From positions 186,001-250,000 of the forward strand of contig NZ_BAOP01000002.1 in assembly GCF_000344135.1 (NCBI RefSeq): DNA of 64,000 nucleotides, given 5' to 3'. Source of the stretch: Gordonia malaquae NBRC 108250 (GTDB lineage: Bacteria > Actinomycetota > Actinomycetes > Mycobacteriales > Mycobacteriaceae). Below the pieces are notes generated by a model that saw nothing but the letters and a program-made list of their open reading frames with translations, was not told where the DNA came from and searched no databases. This document shows, in pieces, positions 30,375 to 38,294 of this stretch (the first letter of the stretch is position 1; every line of letters starts with the position of its first letter). Both the position numbers and the translations under genes were made by a program.

Positions 30375-31796
30375 TCACTTGATGTAGTCGCCGACGCAGA
30401 GTGTGTCGACGGAATGGCTCGGCAGCCCGGCCCGTTGCTCGGACTGCCCGATCGCCGCTTGCTGCGCTGAGGGTCGGTCGAAACTCGTAGCGGCGACATA
30501 ACCCGGTGTCGCCGGATCGGGGGCGGTCGTGGGTGCCGCGATCGCCGCACAACCGGACGTGAACGAGACGAGAACCCACGACCGAGGGTCGTATCCCCAG
30601 CGGCTTTGTGCTGCGGCGGCGAGCGACGACGCAGTCCGATAGTCGCGAAATGCATAGCTTCGCCCTTGAGGGTCGATAGCGAGACCCCACGTCGAGCCGG
30701 TGTCTTCCGCCGCCCCTGAATCCGGTGACGTCATCTCGCGGCGGAAGGAGTCCCCGGTCGTCGTCCGGTCCTGCACGCTCCGCCCCGGATCATGCGCGAC
30801 GAGGTACCCGACCCCCGCCGCAGCCAGGACCGCGGACACCGCGATCCCCGCAGCAACACGCCGCCGAATGTAGGTTCGCCGAAGCGGTCGGCGCTCCCGC
30901 TGATTCCGGGACTGTTGGCGCTGCTGATCATGTCCGTCGACCCCGACGGCGAAATCGCCCGATCTTCGATGGGACGCCGGTCGCAAAGCCCTGGCCAGTG
31001 CCTGCGCGAACTCACCGCAGGACGGGTATCGGTCGCTGGGATTCTTGGCCAGCGCCCGAGCGAACACCGGGTCGGCGGCACGGTATCGAGGATAGGTATC
31101 CGAAATACGGGGGATCGGCGCATTCGTGTGCGCGGCGATGAGTGCGGCCAATGTCGCGTGCGGAAAGGGGAGTTCGCCGGTGAGGAGTTCGAACATCGTG
31201 CACGCGAAGGAGTACTGGTCGACGACCGAATCGGCCGCGTCGCCGGCTATCGATTCGGGCGATGCGTATCCGAGAGTTCCCACGAACGAACTGATTTCCG
31301 TCAACCCGGTGGCGGAGATGACTTTGGCTACGCCGAAGTCGAGAATCGTGGCCTTTTCGATGCGACCGTCCCGCGCCGTTGCGATATGAATGTTCGCCGG
31401 TTTGACGTCACGGTGAATCACTCCCTGTGCGTGCGCGTAGTCGAGTGCCGCCCCCACATCGAGCGCGACCGTGCACAGGTCTACGATCGACAAACGCTCG
31501 GCCTTGTCGAGATCGGCCCCCGGCAGGTACTGCATGAGAAACCAACTGAGGCCGCCGTCTATCCCGGCTTCGTACACCGTCGCGATGCTCGGGTGATCGA
31601 GTGCCGCCATCACGGCGGCTTCTGCAGCGAATCGGTCAGCCGACACTGCGCCGGCGACAAATGGTGCGACTTTCAGCGCTTCCAATCGATTGAGATGCAC
31701 ATTGCGAACGAGGTAGACCTCCCCCATCCCACCCGATCCCAAGAGCTTGATGACCTCTCGACCAGCGAAGCTGGCCCCGATGCGCGCACTGAGCAT
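30375..31796 (-). CDS. Serine/threonine protein kinase with DUF4189-like extracellular domain
   Basis: 473 residues. The kinase domain spans about 10-275: GSGGMGEVYLV, LEALKVAPF, VIHRDVKPANIHI, ILDFGVAK and GYASPESIA. A basic linker and a transmembrane helix (about 312-333) follow. The outer part, about 375-430 (WGLAIDPQGRSYAFRDYRTASSLAAAAQSRWG...VSFTSGCAAIA), resembles the DUF4189 domain seen in secreted mycobacterial proteins. It is likely a receptor kinase whose ligand is unknown. It is the first gene of a two-kinase operon embedded in the mycofactocin region. Confidence 0.9.
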   Translation of the reverse strand: MLSARIGASFAGREVIKLLGSGGMGEVYLVRNVHLNRLEALKVAPFVAGAVSADRFAAEAAVMAALDHPSIATVYEAGIDGGLSWFLMQYLPGADLDKAERLSIVDLCTVALDVGAALDYAHAQGVIHRDVKPANIHIATARDGRIEKATILDFGVAKVISATGLTEISSFVGTLGYASPESIAGDAADSVVDQYSFACTMFELLTGELPFPHATLAALIAAHTNAPIPRISDTYPRYRAADPVFARALAKNPSDRYPSCGEFAQALARALRPASHRRSGDFAVGVDGHDQQRQQSRNQRERRPLRRTYIRRRVAAGIAVSAVLAAAGVGYLVAHDPGRSVQDRTTTGDSFRREMTSPDSGAAEDTGSTWGLAIDPQGRSYAFRDYRTASSLAAAAQSRWGYDPRSWVLVSFTSGCAAIAAPTTAPDPATPGYVAATSFDRPSAQQAAIGQSEQRAGLPSHSVDTLCVGDYIK

Positions 31797-32138
31797 GCCT
31801 TCCCAACGCCTCCTGTCGCAGCCGTGTTTGCCACTGCCGCAAGCGTAAGAGGGCGGGAAGCGCGCCTTTGGATTCGCAGTCGAAGGTGATCAAATGTCGT
31901 TGCCGAGACATAAAAGATATGCGCAACGCTGCGTTATCAGATCCAAATATCGACTGGTTGGGGGATACCCATTCTCCGCATCGGCGATAAAGGATCGTGA
32001 AACACCATCGAATCACCGGCGCACTCGGTACGCACACAATGTCCGGGTTCAACCGCCGTCACGCGCGGGAAACCGGTAGAGAACAGCGAGCGGAGTCGAG
32101 AATTGCTCTCGACTCCGCTCGCTGAGATTCAGCTCGAC
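31797..32138. other. Intergenic region between kinase operon and mftD
   Basis: About 340 bases with no credible gene. The part nearest the kinases (31880-32000) is AT-richer (for example CATAAAAGATATG) and should hold the kinase promoter, but no clear -35/-10 pair stands out. The part nearest mftD contains the terminator described separately. Confidence 0.5.
32085..32125 (-). terminator. Terminator of mftA-B-C-D operon
   Basis: A perfect 18-base stem, 32085-32102 with 32108-32125 (CAGCGAGCGGAGTCGAGA and complement), with a five-base loop 14 bases after the mftD stop. The core GAGCGGAGTCGAG is nearly identical to the arms of another hairpin at 44738-44783. Confidence 0.85.
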
Positions 32139-33356
32139 TTACGCGCCGAACGTGCGCTCGAACCCTTCCGGAATGATTAGATCGTCGCGCGAGAGGTCAG
32201 CGACATCCGACTTGCCGAGGCCCATGAGCGATGAGTCGACGCCCATCCGCAGCAGGTCGAGGACATTCTCGACGCCGGTCTGACCGTTCGCGGCGAGCCC
32301 CCAGAGATAGGCGCGACCGATCATGACGGCCTTCGCACCGAACGCGAGCGCCTTCGTGACGTCGCTGCCGCGGCGGATGCCGCCGTCGAGCAGGACGTCG
32401 AGGTCGCCGCCCACCTCGTCGGCGATCGGCCCGAGGACGCGGATCGTCGCAGGTGTGCCGTCGAGGTTGTTGCCGCCGTGGTTCGAGACCGAGATCGCGG
32501 TCGCGCCGATGTCGCGGGCACGCTTCGCGTCGTCGATACGGGTGATGCCCTTGACCATGAATTCACCGCCCCACTGCTCGCGCAGCCACTCCAGGTCCTC
32601 CCACGTGGGAGGGGGCGTGTTCATCCACGTGCCGTAGACGTCGAAGAACGTCGGGCCCGGCTCGCCCTTGTGCGCGATGTTCGGGGCCGACAGGTCGGGG
32701 ATGATCAGCTTTCCGTCGCGGAACCAGCTCATCGCATAGGCCGGCTTGGTGACCATCTCCGGCGCCAGCTTGGCGACCGCACGCAGATCGACCTGCTCGG
32801 GGATCTCCGGGCTGCCCCAGTCGCGGCCGACGTTGAACACCCAGTCGGTGGTGACGATCAGACCCTTGCAGCCGGCTTCCCGGGCGCGATTCGCGCGAGC
32901 GAGGATGTCTTCCTTGCTGCCCAGCCAGTAGATCTGGAAGAACACCTTGTCGTTGACCGCGGTGACCTCCTCGACGGGCTTGGAGGCGAAGCTCGACAGA
33001 CCCATCGCGGTGCCGCGGTTTGCTGCGGCGCGTGCCACAGCCACTTCACCGTCCGGGTTGACGGCCTGCACACCGGTCGGGCTGATCATCACGGGGAACG
33101 GCAGTTCCTGGCCCATCACCGTGGTCGACAGGTCGCGCTCCGGAGTCGCACCGACGACGTGCGGCGCGAAGCCGAGTTCGTTGAACGCCTCGACGTTGTC
33201 GTTGACGGTGATACCGGCCTGGGTTCCGGCCACCAGTGACGAGTAGACGGTCTTGGGCAGACGCTTCTGCGCGCGGCGCTGGGCCTCACCGACAGTCTCG
33301 AACCAGGGGTTCCGACGCCAGGGGTTCTTCTCCATCAGTTCGGAGAACTTCGACAT
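32139..33356 (-). CDS. mftD: Pre-mycofactocin synthase MftD (FMN-dependent, LldD family)
   Basis: 405 residues of the FMN-dependent alpha-hydroxyacid dehydrogenase fold. The catalytic-His motif reads ISVSNHGGNNLDGTPA, where the Asn in place of the Arg of true lactate oxidases is typical of MftD. DVLLDGGIRRGSDVTKALAFGAKAVMIGRAYLWG gives the phosphate-binding end. It oxidatively deaminates the MftE product to form the redox-active premycofactocin. It lies 28 bases downstream of mftC and is the last gene before a terminator. Confidence 0.95.
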   Translation of the reverse strand: MSKFSELMEKNPWRRNPWFETVGEAQRRAQKRLPKTVYSSLVAGTQAGITVNDNVEAFNELGFAPHVVGATPERDLSTTVMGQELPFPVMISPTGVQAVNPDGEVAVARAAANRGTAMGLSSFASKPVEEVTAVNDKVFFQIYWLGSKEDILARANRAREAGCKGLIVTTDWVFNVGRDWGSPEIPEQVDLRAVAKLAPEMVTKPAYAMSWFRDGKLIIPDLSAPNIAHKGEPGPTFFDVYGTWMNTPPPTWEDLEWLREQWGGEFMVKGITRIDDAKRARDIGATAISVSNHGGNNLDGTPATIRVLGPIADEVGGDLDVLLDGGIRRGSDVTKALAFGAKAVMIGRAYLWGLAANGQTGVENVLDLLRMGVDSSLMGLGKSDVADLSRDDLIIPEGFERTFGA

Positions 33357-33384
33357 GCTTGTGGTTCCTATTCGTGAAGCGCGG

Positions 33385-34653
33385 TCAGCAGGACGAGCAG
33401 CCGGTAGCTGTCGTCGGAGCGAAACCGGCGAGGGGGTTCTCGTCGCAGTCGCGCGACGGGGGCCGCGTCATCAGCGTCAACGGGACGCCGCGCGAGTGAT
33501 CCTTGTTGGCTGTCGGCTTCGACCGCTCGCCCGCGAGCAGTTCTTCGCCGTAGCCCTGCACGCATTCCGGGTCCGGTCCGTCGAGCGGGAGTCCGGTGAA
33601 GAACTTGGCCGCCATGCAGCCACCGCGGCACGCGTCGAAGTGCTGGCACTTGGTGCAGGCGCCTGCGTTCTGCGGCTCGCGGAGCTCAGTGAAGAGGTCA
33701 CTGCGCTGCCAGATCTCCTGGAACCCGCCGTCGGTCGTGATGTTGCCTGCGAGGAAGTTCTCGTGGATCGCGAACGGGCACGCGTAGACGTCGCCGACCG
33801 GGTCGATGAGGCAGACGACGCGTCCGGCACCGCACAGGTTCAGTCCGGGCAGGCCGCTTCCGCCGGAACCGGCGAAGGCCGAGAGGTGGAAGAACGAGTC
33901 TCCGGTGAGGACGCGGTCGCCGTGCTCGACGAGCCAGTCGTACAGTTCACGCTGCTGCTCGGGCAACGGGTGCAGGTCGTCCCACACGTCCGCGCCACGA
34001 CCGGACGGACGCAGGCGCGTGATGCGCAACGTCGCGTCGTACTTGTCGGCGAGCGCTTTGAACTCATCGAGCTGCGCCACGTTCTGGCGAGTCATGACAA
34101 CGCTGATCTTCGCGTCTTTGAAACCGGCGTTCTTCAGGTTCTCGAGCGCCCGGACCGCCATGTCGAACGATCCCTTGCCGCGCACCGCGTCGTTGACCTC
34201 GGCGGTGGCGCCGTCGAGGGAGATCTGGACGTCGACGTAGTCGGACGCGGCGAGTCGCTGCGCGACCTTCTCGTCGATCCGGAGTCCGTTGGTGGAGAAC
34301 TTCACGCCCACCTGGTGGCTGGTCGCGTAGTCGACGAGCTCCCAGAAGTCCGGGCGCACCGTCGGCTCGCCGCCGCCGATGTTCACGTAGAACACCTGCA
34401 TGCGCTGCAGTTCGTCGATGATCGCCTTGCACTGCTCGGTGTTCAGCTCGCGCGGGTCACGCTTGCCCGAACTCGACAGGCAGTGCACACACGACAGGTT
34501 GCACGCGTAGGTGAGCTCCCAGGTCAGGCAGATCGGGGCGTCGAGGCCCTTCTCGAACTGATCGACCAGGCGTCCGACCTTGGGCGTTGCGGGCGCGAGG
34601 TTCAGCGGCGGCGTCGTGGTCGGAAGAGTTGAGGGCCGTTCGATTGTGGTCAC
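33385..34653 (-). CDS. mftC: Mycofactocin radical SAM maturase MftC
   Basis: 422 residues from a GTG that overlaps the mftB stop. The radical SAM cluster CNLSCVHC follows TWELTYA. A SPASM-type cysteine set is visible in the C-terminal half (LCGAGRVVC, VYACPF, CTKCQHFDACRGGC). The MftC tail includes HSRGVPLTLM and ends GCSSC. It decarboxylates the C-terminal Tyr of MftA and forms the Val-Tyr carbon-carbon bond. Confidence 0.97.
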   Translation of the reverse strand: MTTIERPSTLPTTTPPLNLAPATPKVGRLVDQFEKGLDAPICLTWELTYACNLSCVHCLSSSGKRDPRELNTEQCKAIIDELQRMQVFYVNIGGGEPTVRPDFWELVDYATSHQVGVKFSTNGLRIDEKVAQRLAASDYVDVQISLDGATAEVNDAVRGKGSFDMAVRALENLKNAGFKDAKISVVMTRQNVAQLDEFKALADKYDATLRITRLRPSGRGADVWDDLHPLPEQQRELYDWLVEHGDRVLTGDSFFHLSAFAGSGGSGLPGLNLCGAGRVVCLIDPVGDVYACPFAIHENFLAGNITTDGGFQEIWQRSDLFTELREPQNAGACTKCQHFDACRGGCMAAKFFTGLPLDGPDPECVQGYGEELLAGERSKPTANKDHSRGVPLTLMTRPPSRDCDENPLAGFAPTTATGCSSC

Positions 34654-34988
34654 GGATTCACTCCTGAGGTGTGGCCTTCGATGATCATTCCCGACTCGGC
34701 GAGCGCGGAGAGTGCCTGAAGGTAGAGCGGACGGTCGGCGTCGGCGATGCCTGCGGCCTGCAGCGCGGCGTCGGCGCTGGGATGCTCGGCGAGGCTTCGG
34801 ACCAGGTCGACGACGGTCAGGTTCTTGAGGAACGACAGCTTGCGCGTTCCGAAGTGATACAGCAGGGCGCCGAACGGTTCGGGTCGCAGGGCGACCTTCG
34901 GGTTGAGCGTCCAGGCTGCTGCGGTGTCGAAGGCGGGACCGTTCCCGGCGGCAGCGCCGCCGGGAACAGTGGTCGTTGCGGTTGTCAT
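34650..34988 (-). CDS. mftB: Mycofactocin RRE chaperone MftB
   Basis: 112 residues from the ATG at 34988; the frame upstream is open but non-coding. It is a PqqD-like peptide-recognition protein: WTLNPKVALRPEPFGALLYHFGTRKLSFLKNLTVVDLVRSL matches the MftB core. It delivers the MftA precursor to MftC. Its ATG shares one base with the mftA stop (TGATG) and its stop overlaps the mftC GTG, so the genes are translationally coupled. The N-terminal about 20 residues are Thr/Ala/Gly-rich. Confidence 0.95.
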   Translation of the reverse strand: MTTATTTVPGGAAAGNGPAFDTAAAWTLNPKVALRPEPFGALLYHFGTRKLSFLKNLTVVDLVRSLAEHPSADAALQAAGIADADRPLYLQALSALAESGMIIEGHTSGVNP

Positions 34989-35080
34989 CAGTAGACGCCG
35001 CACATCCCGTCGATGGACACTTCTTCCACCAGCGACTCGGCGACGAGCTCGTCGTGAGTCTGGGCTGCCTGTTCGGCCAT
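34988..35080 (-). CDS. mftA: Mycofactocin precursor peptide MftA
   Basis: A 30-residue precursor reading MAEQAAQTHDELVAES then LVEEVSIDGMCGVY. The terminal IDGMCGVY is the diagnostic mycofactocin core, whose last Val-Tyr pair becomes the cofactor. It has a strong AGGAGG site eight bases before the ATG at 35080. The stop overlaps the mftB start by one base. It is too short for ordinary gene callers. It is transcribed divergently from mftR. Confidence 0.97.
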   Translation of the reverse strand: MAEQAAQTHDELVAESLVEEVSIDGMCGVY

Positions 35081-35221
35081 GTGAACCAACCTCCTGAAGT
35101 AGTTCTGTGTGGTTCGCTTCACACCGTAGTGGCACTGAGTGCAGAATTGCTAGTGGTTGCCGAGAATTTCTTCGGCGTACCATCGTGACCAGCGACGACA
35201 CCGCCGGCGAAAGGCTCAGGA
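35081..35221. promoter_or_regulatory. Divergent mftA/mftR control region
   Basis: 141 bases between divergent starts. It contains a small dyad GTGTG...CACAC (35107-35124) and, next to it, two adjacent imperfect direct repeats of about 22-24 bases beginning TAGTGG (35127-35150 and 35151-35172; shared TAGTGG, a central (T/C)GAG and AATT). These are the best candidates for MftR binding. No certain promoter hexamers were identified. Confidence 0.5.
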
Positions 35222-35854
35222 ATGACGACAGGACGGCCAGGACCGCTCGGAGGTCGCCCCGCGGCGACCACCAGGGGACGCCTGAGCGCTGTCGCGATCG
35301 ACCTGTTCACAACTCGCGGATTCGACGAGACGAGCGTCGACGACATCGCGTCGGCCGCAGGCATCGCGCGCCGAACGCTGTTCCGCTATTACCCGTCGAA
35401 GAACTCCCTCGCCTGGGGAGAGTTCGACGAACATCTCCAAGGCCTGCGCGCGCTCCTCGCGGCGACCCCGGTCGACACCCCGCTCGGCGAGAGCCTCATC
35501 AACGCCCTCGTTCAGTTCAACGAAGTGCCCCACGACCTGCTCGAGCAGCACCGCAGTCGGATGGCGCTGCTGCTCGGCGTCCCAGCCCTCCAGGCGCACT
35601 CGATGATCATGTACGCCGACTGGCGACAGGTGATCGCCGAGCACTGCGCCTCCCGCCTTGACGTGGACGCCGACGGCCACCTCCCCCAGACCATCGCCTG
35701 GATGACCCTCGGCACAGCGCTCGCCGCCTACGACCAGTGGCTGATCGACCCGACGTCGGACCTCACCGAACTCCTCCAGATCGGCGGCCGCGCGCTCGTC
35801 GACGGCGTCGGATCACTGACGACGACCCGGTCGCCCGAGCCGCTCCGTTCGTAG
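35222..35854 (+). CDS. mftR: Mycofactocin system TetR-family regulator MftR
   Basis: 210 residues. The N-terminal TetR helix-turn-helix TTRGFDETSVDDIASAAGIARRTLFRYYPSKNSLAWGEFDEH matches MftR proteins, as does the ligand-binding part with LGVPALQAHSMIMYADWRQVI. The family is known to respond to long-chain acyl-CoA. It is divergent from mftA, the standard position, and probably represses the mft operon. Confidence 0.94.
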   Translation: MTTGRPGPLGGRPAATTRGRLSAVAIDLFTTRGFDETSVDDIASAAGIARRTLFRYYPSKNSLAWGEFDEHLQGLRALLAATPVDTPLGESLINALVQFNEVPHDLLEQHRSRMALLLGVPALQAHSMIMYADWRQVIAEHCASRLDVDADGHLPQTIAWMTLGTALAAYDQWLIDPTSDLTELLQIGGRALVDGVGSLTTTRSPEPLRS

Positions 35855-35937
35855 GCTCCGCCCGGACAGCCGATCAGATCACTCCCACAGGCCGGAACAA
35901 CGGCTATGACACACTTTCAACCGCTGATACTCTTTTG

Positions 35938-35951
35938 TAGAACACGTTCTA
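35938..35951 (+). promoter_or_regulatory. KstR-type operator before kshB-like gene
   Basis: TAGAACACGTTCTA matches TNNAACNNGTTNNA exactly and has perfect six-base arms. It lies 43 bases before the ATG of the KshB-like reductase. It is the best of the three KstR-type sites in this window. Confidence 0.8.
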
Positions 35952-35993
35952 GTTCCGACTGCCGGTCGGACGTCTCCGCACAGAGAGCGCACC

Positions 35994-37052
35994 ATGACCG
36001 ATCTGACCCCGCACAGCACGCGCAGCGCGATCCTCACCGTCGCCGAAGTGATCGACGAGACCGCCGACGCGCGCAGCATCGTCTTCGACATCCCGGACGT
36101 GCACGCCGAGAAGTTCGCCGACTACCTGCCCGGCCAGTTCCTCACCCTCCGCGTCCCGTCTGATCAGACCGGATCGGTCGCGCGTTGCTACTCGCTGTCG
36201 TCCGCGCCGAAGCACGACCAGCTGCCGAAGGTGACCGTCAAACGCACCGTCGACGGGTACGGGTCGAACTGGATCTGCGACAACCTCGCAGCAGGCGTCC
36301 AGATCGAAGCGCTTCCGCCGTCGGGCGTCTTCACGCCGTCCAACATCCATGCGCCGATGCTGCTGCTCGCTGCCGGATCAGGCGTCACCCCGGTGATGTC
36401 GATCCTCAAGACCGCCCTCGCCACCGGCACCGGTCCGATCACGTTCTTCTACGCCAACCGAAGCGAGAACGACGTCATCTTCGCCGCTGAACTGCGTGAA
36501 CTGCAGGACAAGCATCCAGGCCGGCTCACCGTGATCCACTGGCTCGAGACGGTTCAAGGCCTTCCCTCGGAGAAGAAGCTCGCGACGCTGTTCGCACCGA
36601 TGTCGCAGACGCACTCCGCGTACATGTGCGGCCCGGCACCGTTCATGGACGCAGTCCACCGAGGCCTCGCGAAGGCGAAGTTCGACCACCACAACGTCCA
36701 TTCCGAGGTGTACAACTCACTGTCGGGCGACCCGTTCGTCGATGTCGAGCATGCAGAGGTCAGCGCCGAGGAGGCTGCCGACGCCGCGCAGGTCGAGGTG
36801 GAACTCGACGGTGAGACCCACGAACTCGCATGGCCGCGCTCGCGCACACTCGTCGACGTCATGCTCGCGGCCGGGCTCGACGCGCCGTACTCCTGCCAGG
36901 AGGGCGAGTGCGGTTCCTGTGCCTGCACCCTGACCGAAGGCACCGTCGAGATGGAGGTCTCGGGCGCGCTCGATCCCGATGACATCGCCGACGGCTACAT
37001 CCTCGGATGCCAGGCGAAACCGACCTCCGACCGGCTCCGCGTCGAGTTCTAA
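35994..37052 (+). CDS. kshB: 3-ketosteroid-9-alpha-monooxygenase reductase subunit KshB-like
   Basis: 352 residues. The order is FAD domain (RCYSLSSAP), NAD domain (AAGSGVTPVMSILKTAL, YMCGPAPFMDAV) and C-terminal plant-type 2Fe-2S ferredoxin (CQEGECGSCACTL...GYILGCQAKP). This architecture, length and a KstR operator fit KshB, which feeds electrons to the Rieske oxygenase KshA in opening the steroid ring. Phenylacetyl-CoA epoxidase reductase (PaaE) has the same layout and cannot be fully excluded. KshA is not in the window. Confidence 0.85.
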   Translation: MTDLTPHSTRSAILTVAEVIDETADARSIVFDIPDVHAEKFADYLPGQFLTLRVPSDQTGSVARCYSLSSAPKHDQLPKVTVKRTVDGYGSNWICDNLAAGVQIEALPPSGVFTPSNIHAPMLLLAAGSGVTPVMSILKTALATGTGPITFFYANRSENDVIFAAELRELQDKHPGRLTVIHWLETVQGLPSEKKLATLFAPMSQTHSAYMCGPAPFMDAVHRGLAKAKFDHHNVHSEVYNSLSGDPFVDVEHAEVSAEEAADAAQVEVELDGETHELAWPRSRTLVDVMLAAGLDAPYSCQEGECGSCACTLTEGTVEMEVSGALDPDDIADGYILGCQAKPTSDRLRVEF

Positions 37053-37069
37053 CGCATAGACTCGGGCGC

Positions 37070-37468
37070 ATGATCCATGAACGGCTCACGCGTGTCCTGT
37101 CAGCGATCCTGCTTGTGCCCGGAGTACTTCACTTCCTGGCGCCGAAGCCGTTCGACGAGATCGTTCCCGACGAAGTGCCAGGCGACAAGCGAATGTGGAC
37201 GTACGCGTCCGGTGTCGCCGAAGTCGGCCTCGGCGCGGCTGTCCTGATTCCGCGTACCCGCCGGACCGCGGCCGGTCTCGCGGCGGCGTTGTTCATCGCG
37301 GTGTTCCCGGCGAACGTCAACATGATCCGGCTCTGGGTGGACAAGAGCGCCTTAATGAAGTCGATCGCGTGGGCGCGGCTCCCCCTGCAGATCCCGCTGA
37401 TCGTGCTTGCACTCCTCGTTCGCCGGGGCGCACCGAACCGCACCGTCGAGGCCGCCCCTGTCGACTGA
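37070..37468 (+). CDS. DoxX-like small integral membrane protein
   Basis: 132 residues from the ATG at 37070 (MIHERLTRVLSAILLVPGVLHFLAP), 17 bases after the reductase stop. Four hydrophobic segments and the GVLHFLAPKPFDEIVPD...YASGVAEVGLGAAVLIPRTRRTAA pattern are typical of DoxX/DoxD-like proteins. The function of this subfamily is not known. It is likely co-transcribed with the KshB-like gene. Confidence 0.8.
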   Translation: MIHERLTRVLSAILLVPGVLHFLAPKPFDEIVPDEVPGDKRMWTYASGVAEVGLGAAVLIPRTRRTAAGLAAALFIAVFPANVNMIRLWVDKSALMKSIAWARLPLQIPLIVLALLVRRGAPNRTVEAAPVD

Positions 37469-37489
37469 CCAGTGCCTCCCACAGCTCGC

Positions 37490-37561
37490 GTGAAATGTGC
37501 ACGTGAGCGGACACACACCGGCCTATCGAGCCGCGTCCATCGGCTCAGGTACACATTTCAC
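37490..37561. repeat. Inverted repeat between convergent genes (putative bidirectional terminator)
   Basis: Arms 37490-37509 and 37542-37561 share GTGAAATGTG exactly and then match at most of the next ten positions, around a 32-base loop. It lies four bases from the AlkD-type stop and 21 bases after the DoxX stop. It probably stops transcription from both sides. Confidence 0.65.
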
Positions 37562-37565
37562 AGCG

Positions 37566-38294
37566 TCACTTGAGCGAACGGTAGTGGGCTCGGTCTTCGG
37601 GCGTGAACTTCTCGACCGCGTACGAAAGCGCGGTCCGGCCCAACTCGGGGGCGTGCACGTCCAGGTATCGCGTGAGGATCTCGATGTCGATGCGTTCGCC
37701 GGTCTCACGAAGCATCCAGCCGAACGCCTTCTGGACGAGGTCGCGCCGGTCGCCGATGACAAGCGGCGCGACGTCTGACAGCGCGTCCGGTCGTCGAGCG
37801 CGGATGAACGCGTACGTTCCGATGATCCCGACGCGGCGTCGCCACAAGTCGTCCGACGCCGCCCAGTCGAGCAGTTCCCCGTGGTCCTCCGCCGCGACCA
37901 GCCACGCACCCAGGATGTCGGCAGCCGAGCAGTCGACAAGGTCCCAGTTGTTCACTCGGCCGGCCCGCACTGCGTCGCGATAGACCTGGACCCATGCCTC
38001 TCTGTCCGAACCGCGTGCAGTGAAGTTGTGCGTCATCGTGAACAGCGCGAGATGACGCACCTCGTGGATGCCGGAGGCGAGCAGGTCGACTATCACCGGG
38101 GCCGGCAGGCCCCGCAACGTCCGGGACATCTTCCGCAGGTCAGGCACACGGACACCGACGAACTCGTCGCCCTCCCCGTACTCGCCGGGCCCCGTCTTGA
38201 AGAACCGTCGCGCCGACGCCGCCTTCTCGGCGTCACCCATCGAAGTGACGGCCGAGACGATCTCGGCAGCTGACGCGTCCGGGCCCAGGGTCAT
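37566..38294 (-). CDS. AlkD-type DNA alkylation repair protein
   Basis: 242 residues built of HEAT-like helical repeats. The AlkD motif NNWDLVDCSAADILG supplies the Trp and Asp that in Bacillus cereus AlkD flip out and hydrolyse alkylated purines. RRRVGIIGTYAFIR and DLVQKAFGWMLRETG are also typical. It removes positively charged 3- and 7-alkylpurines from DNA. The start overlaps the stop of the ferredoxin reductase gene (ATGA), so the two are co-transcribed. Confidence 0.92.
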   Translation of the reverse strand: MTLGPDASAAEIVSAVTSMGDAEKAASARRFFKTGPGEYGEGDEFVGVRVPDLRKMSRTLRGLPAPVIVDLLASGIHEVRHLALFTMTHNFTARGSDREAWVQVYRDAVRAGRVNNWDLVDCSAADILGAWLVAAEDHGELLDWAASDDLWRRRVGIIGTYAFIRARRPDALSDVAPLVIGDRRDLVQKAFGWMLRETGERIDIEILTRYLDVHAPELGRTALSYAVEKFTPEDRAHYRSLK

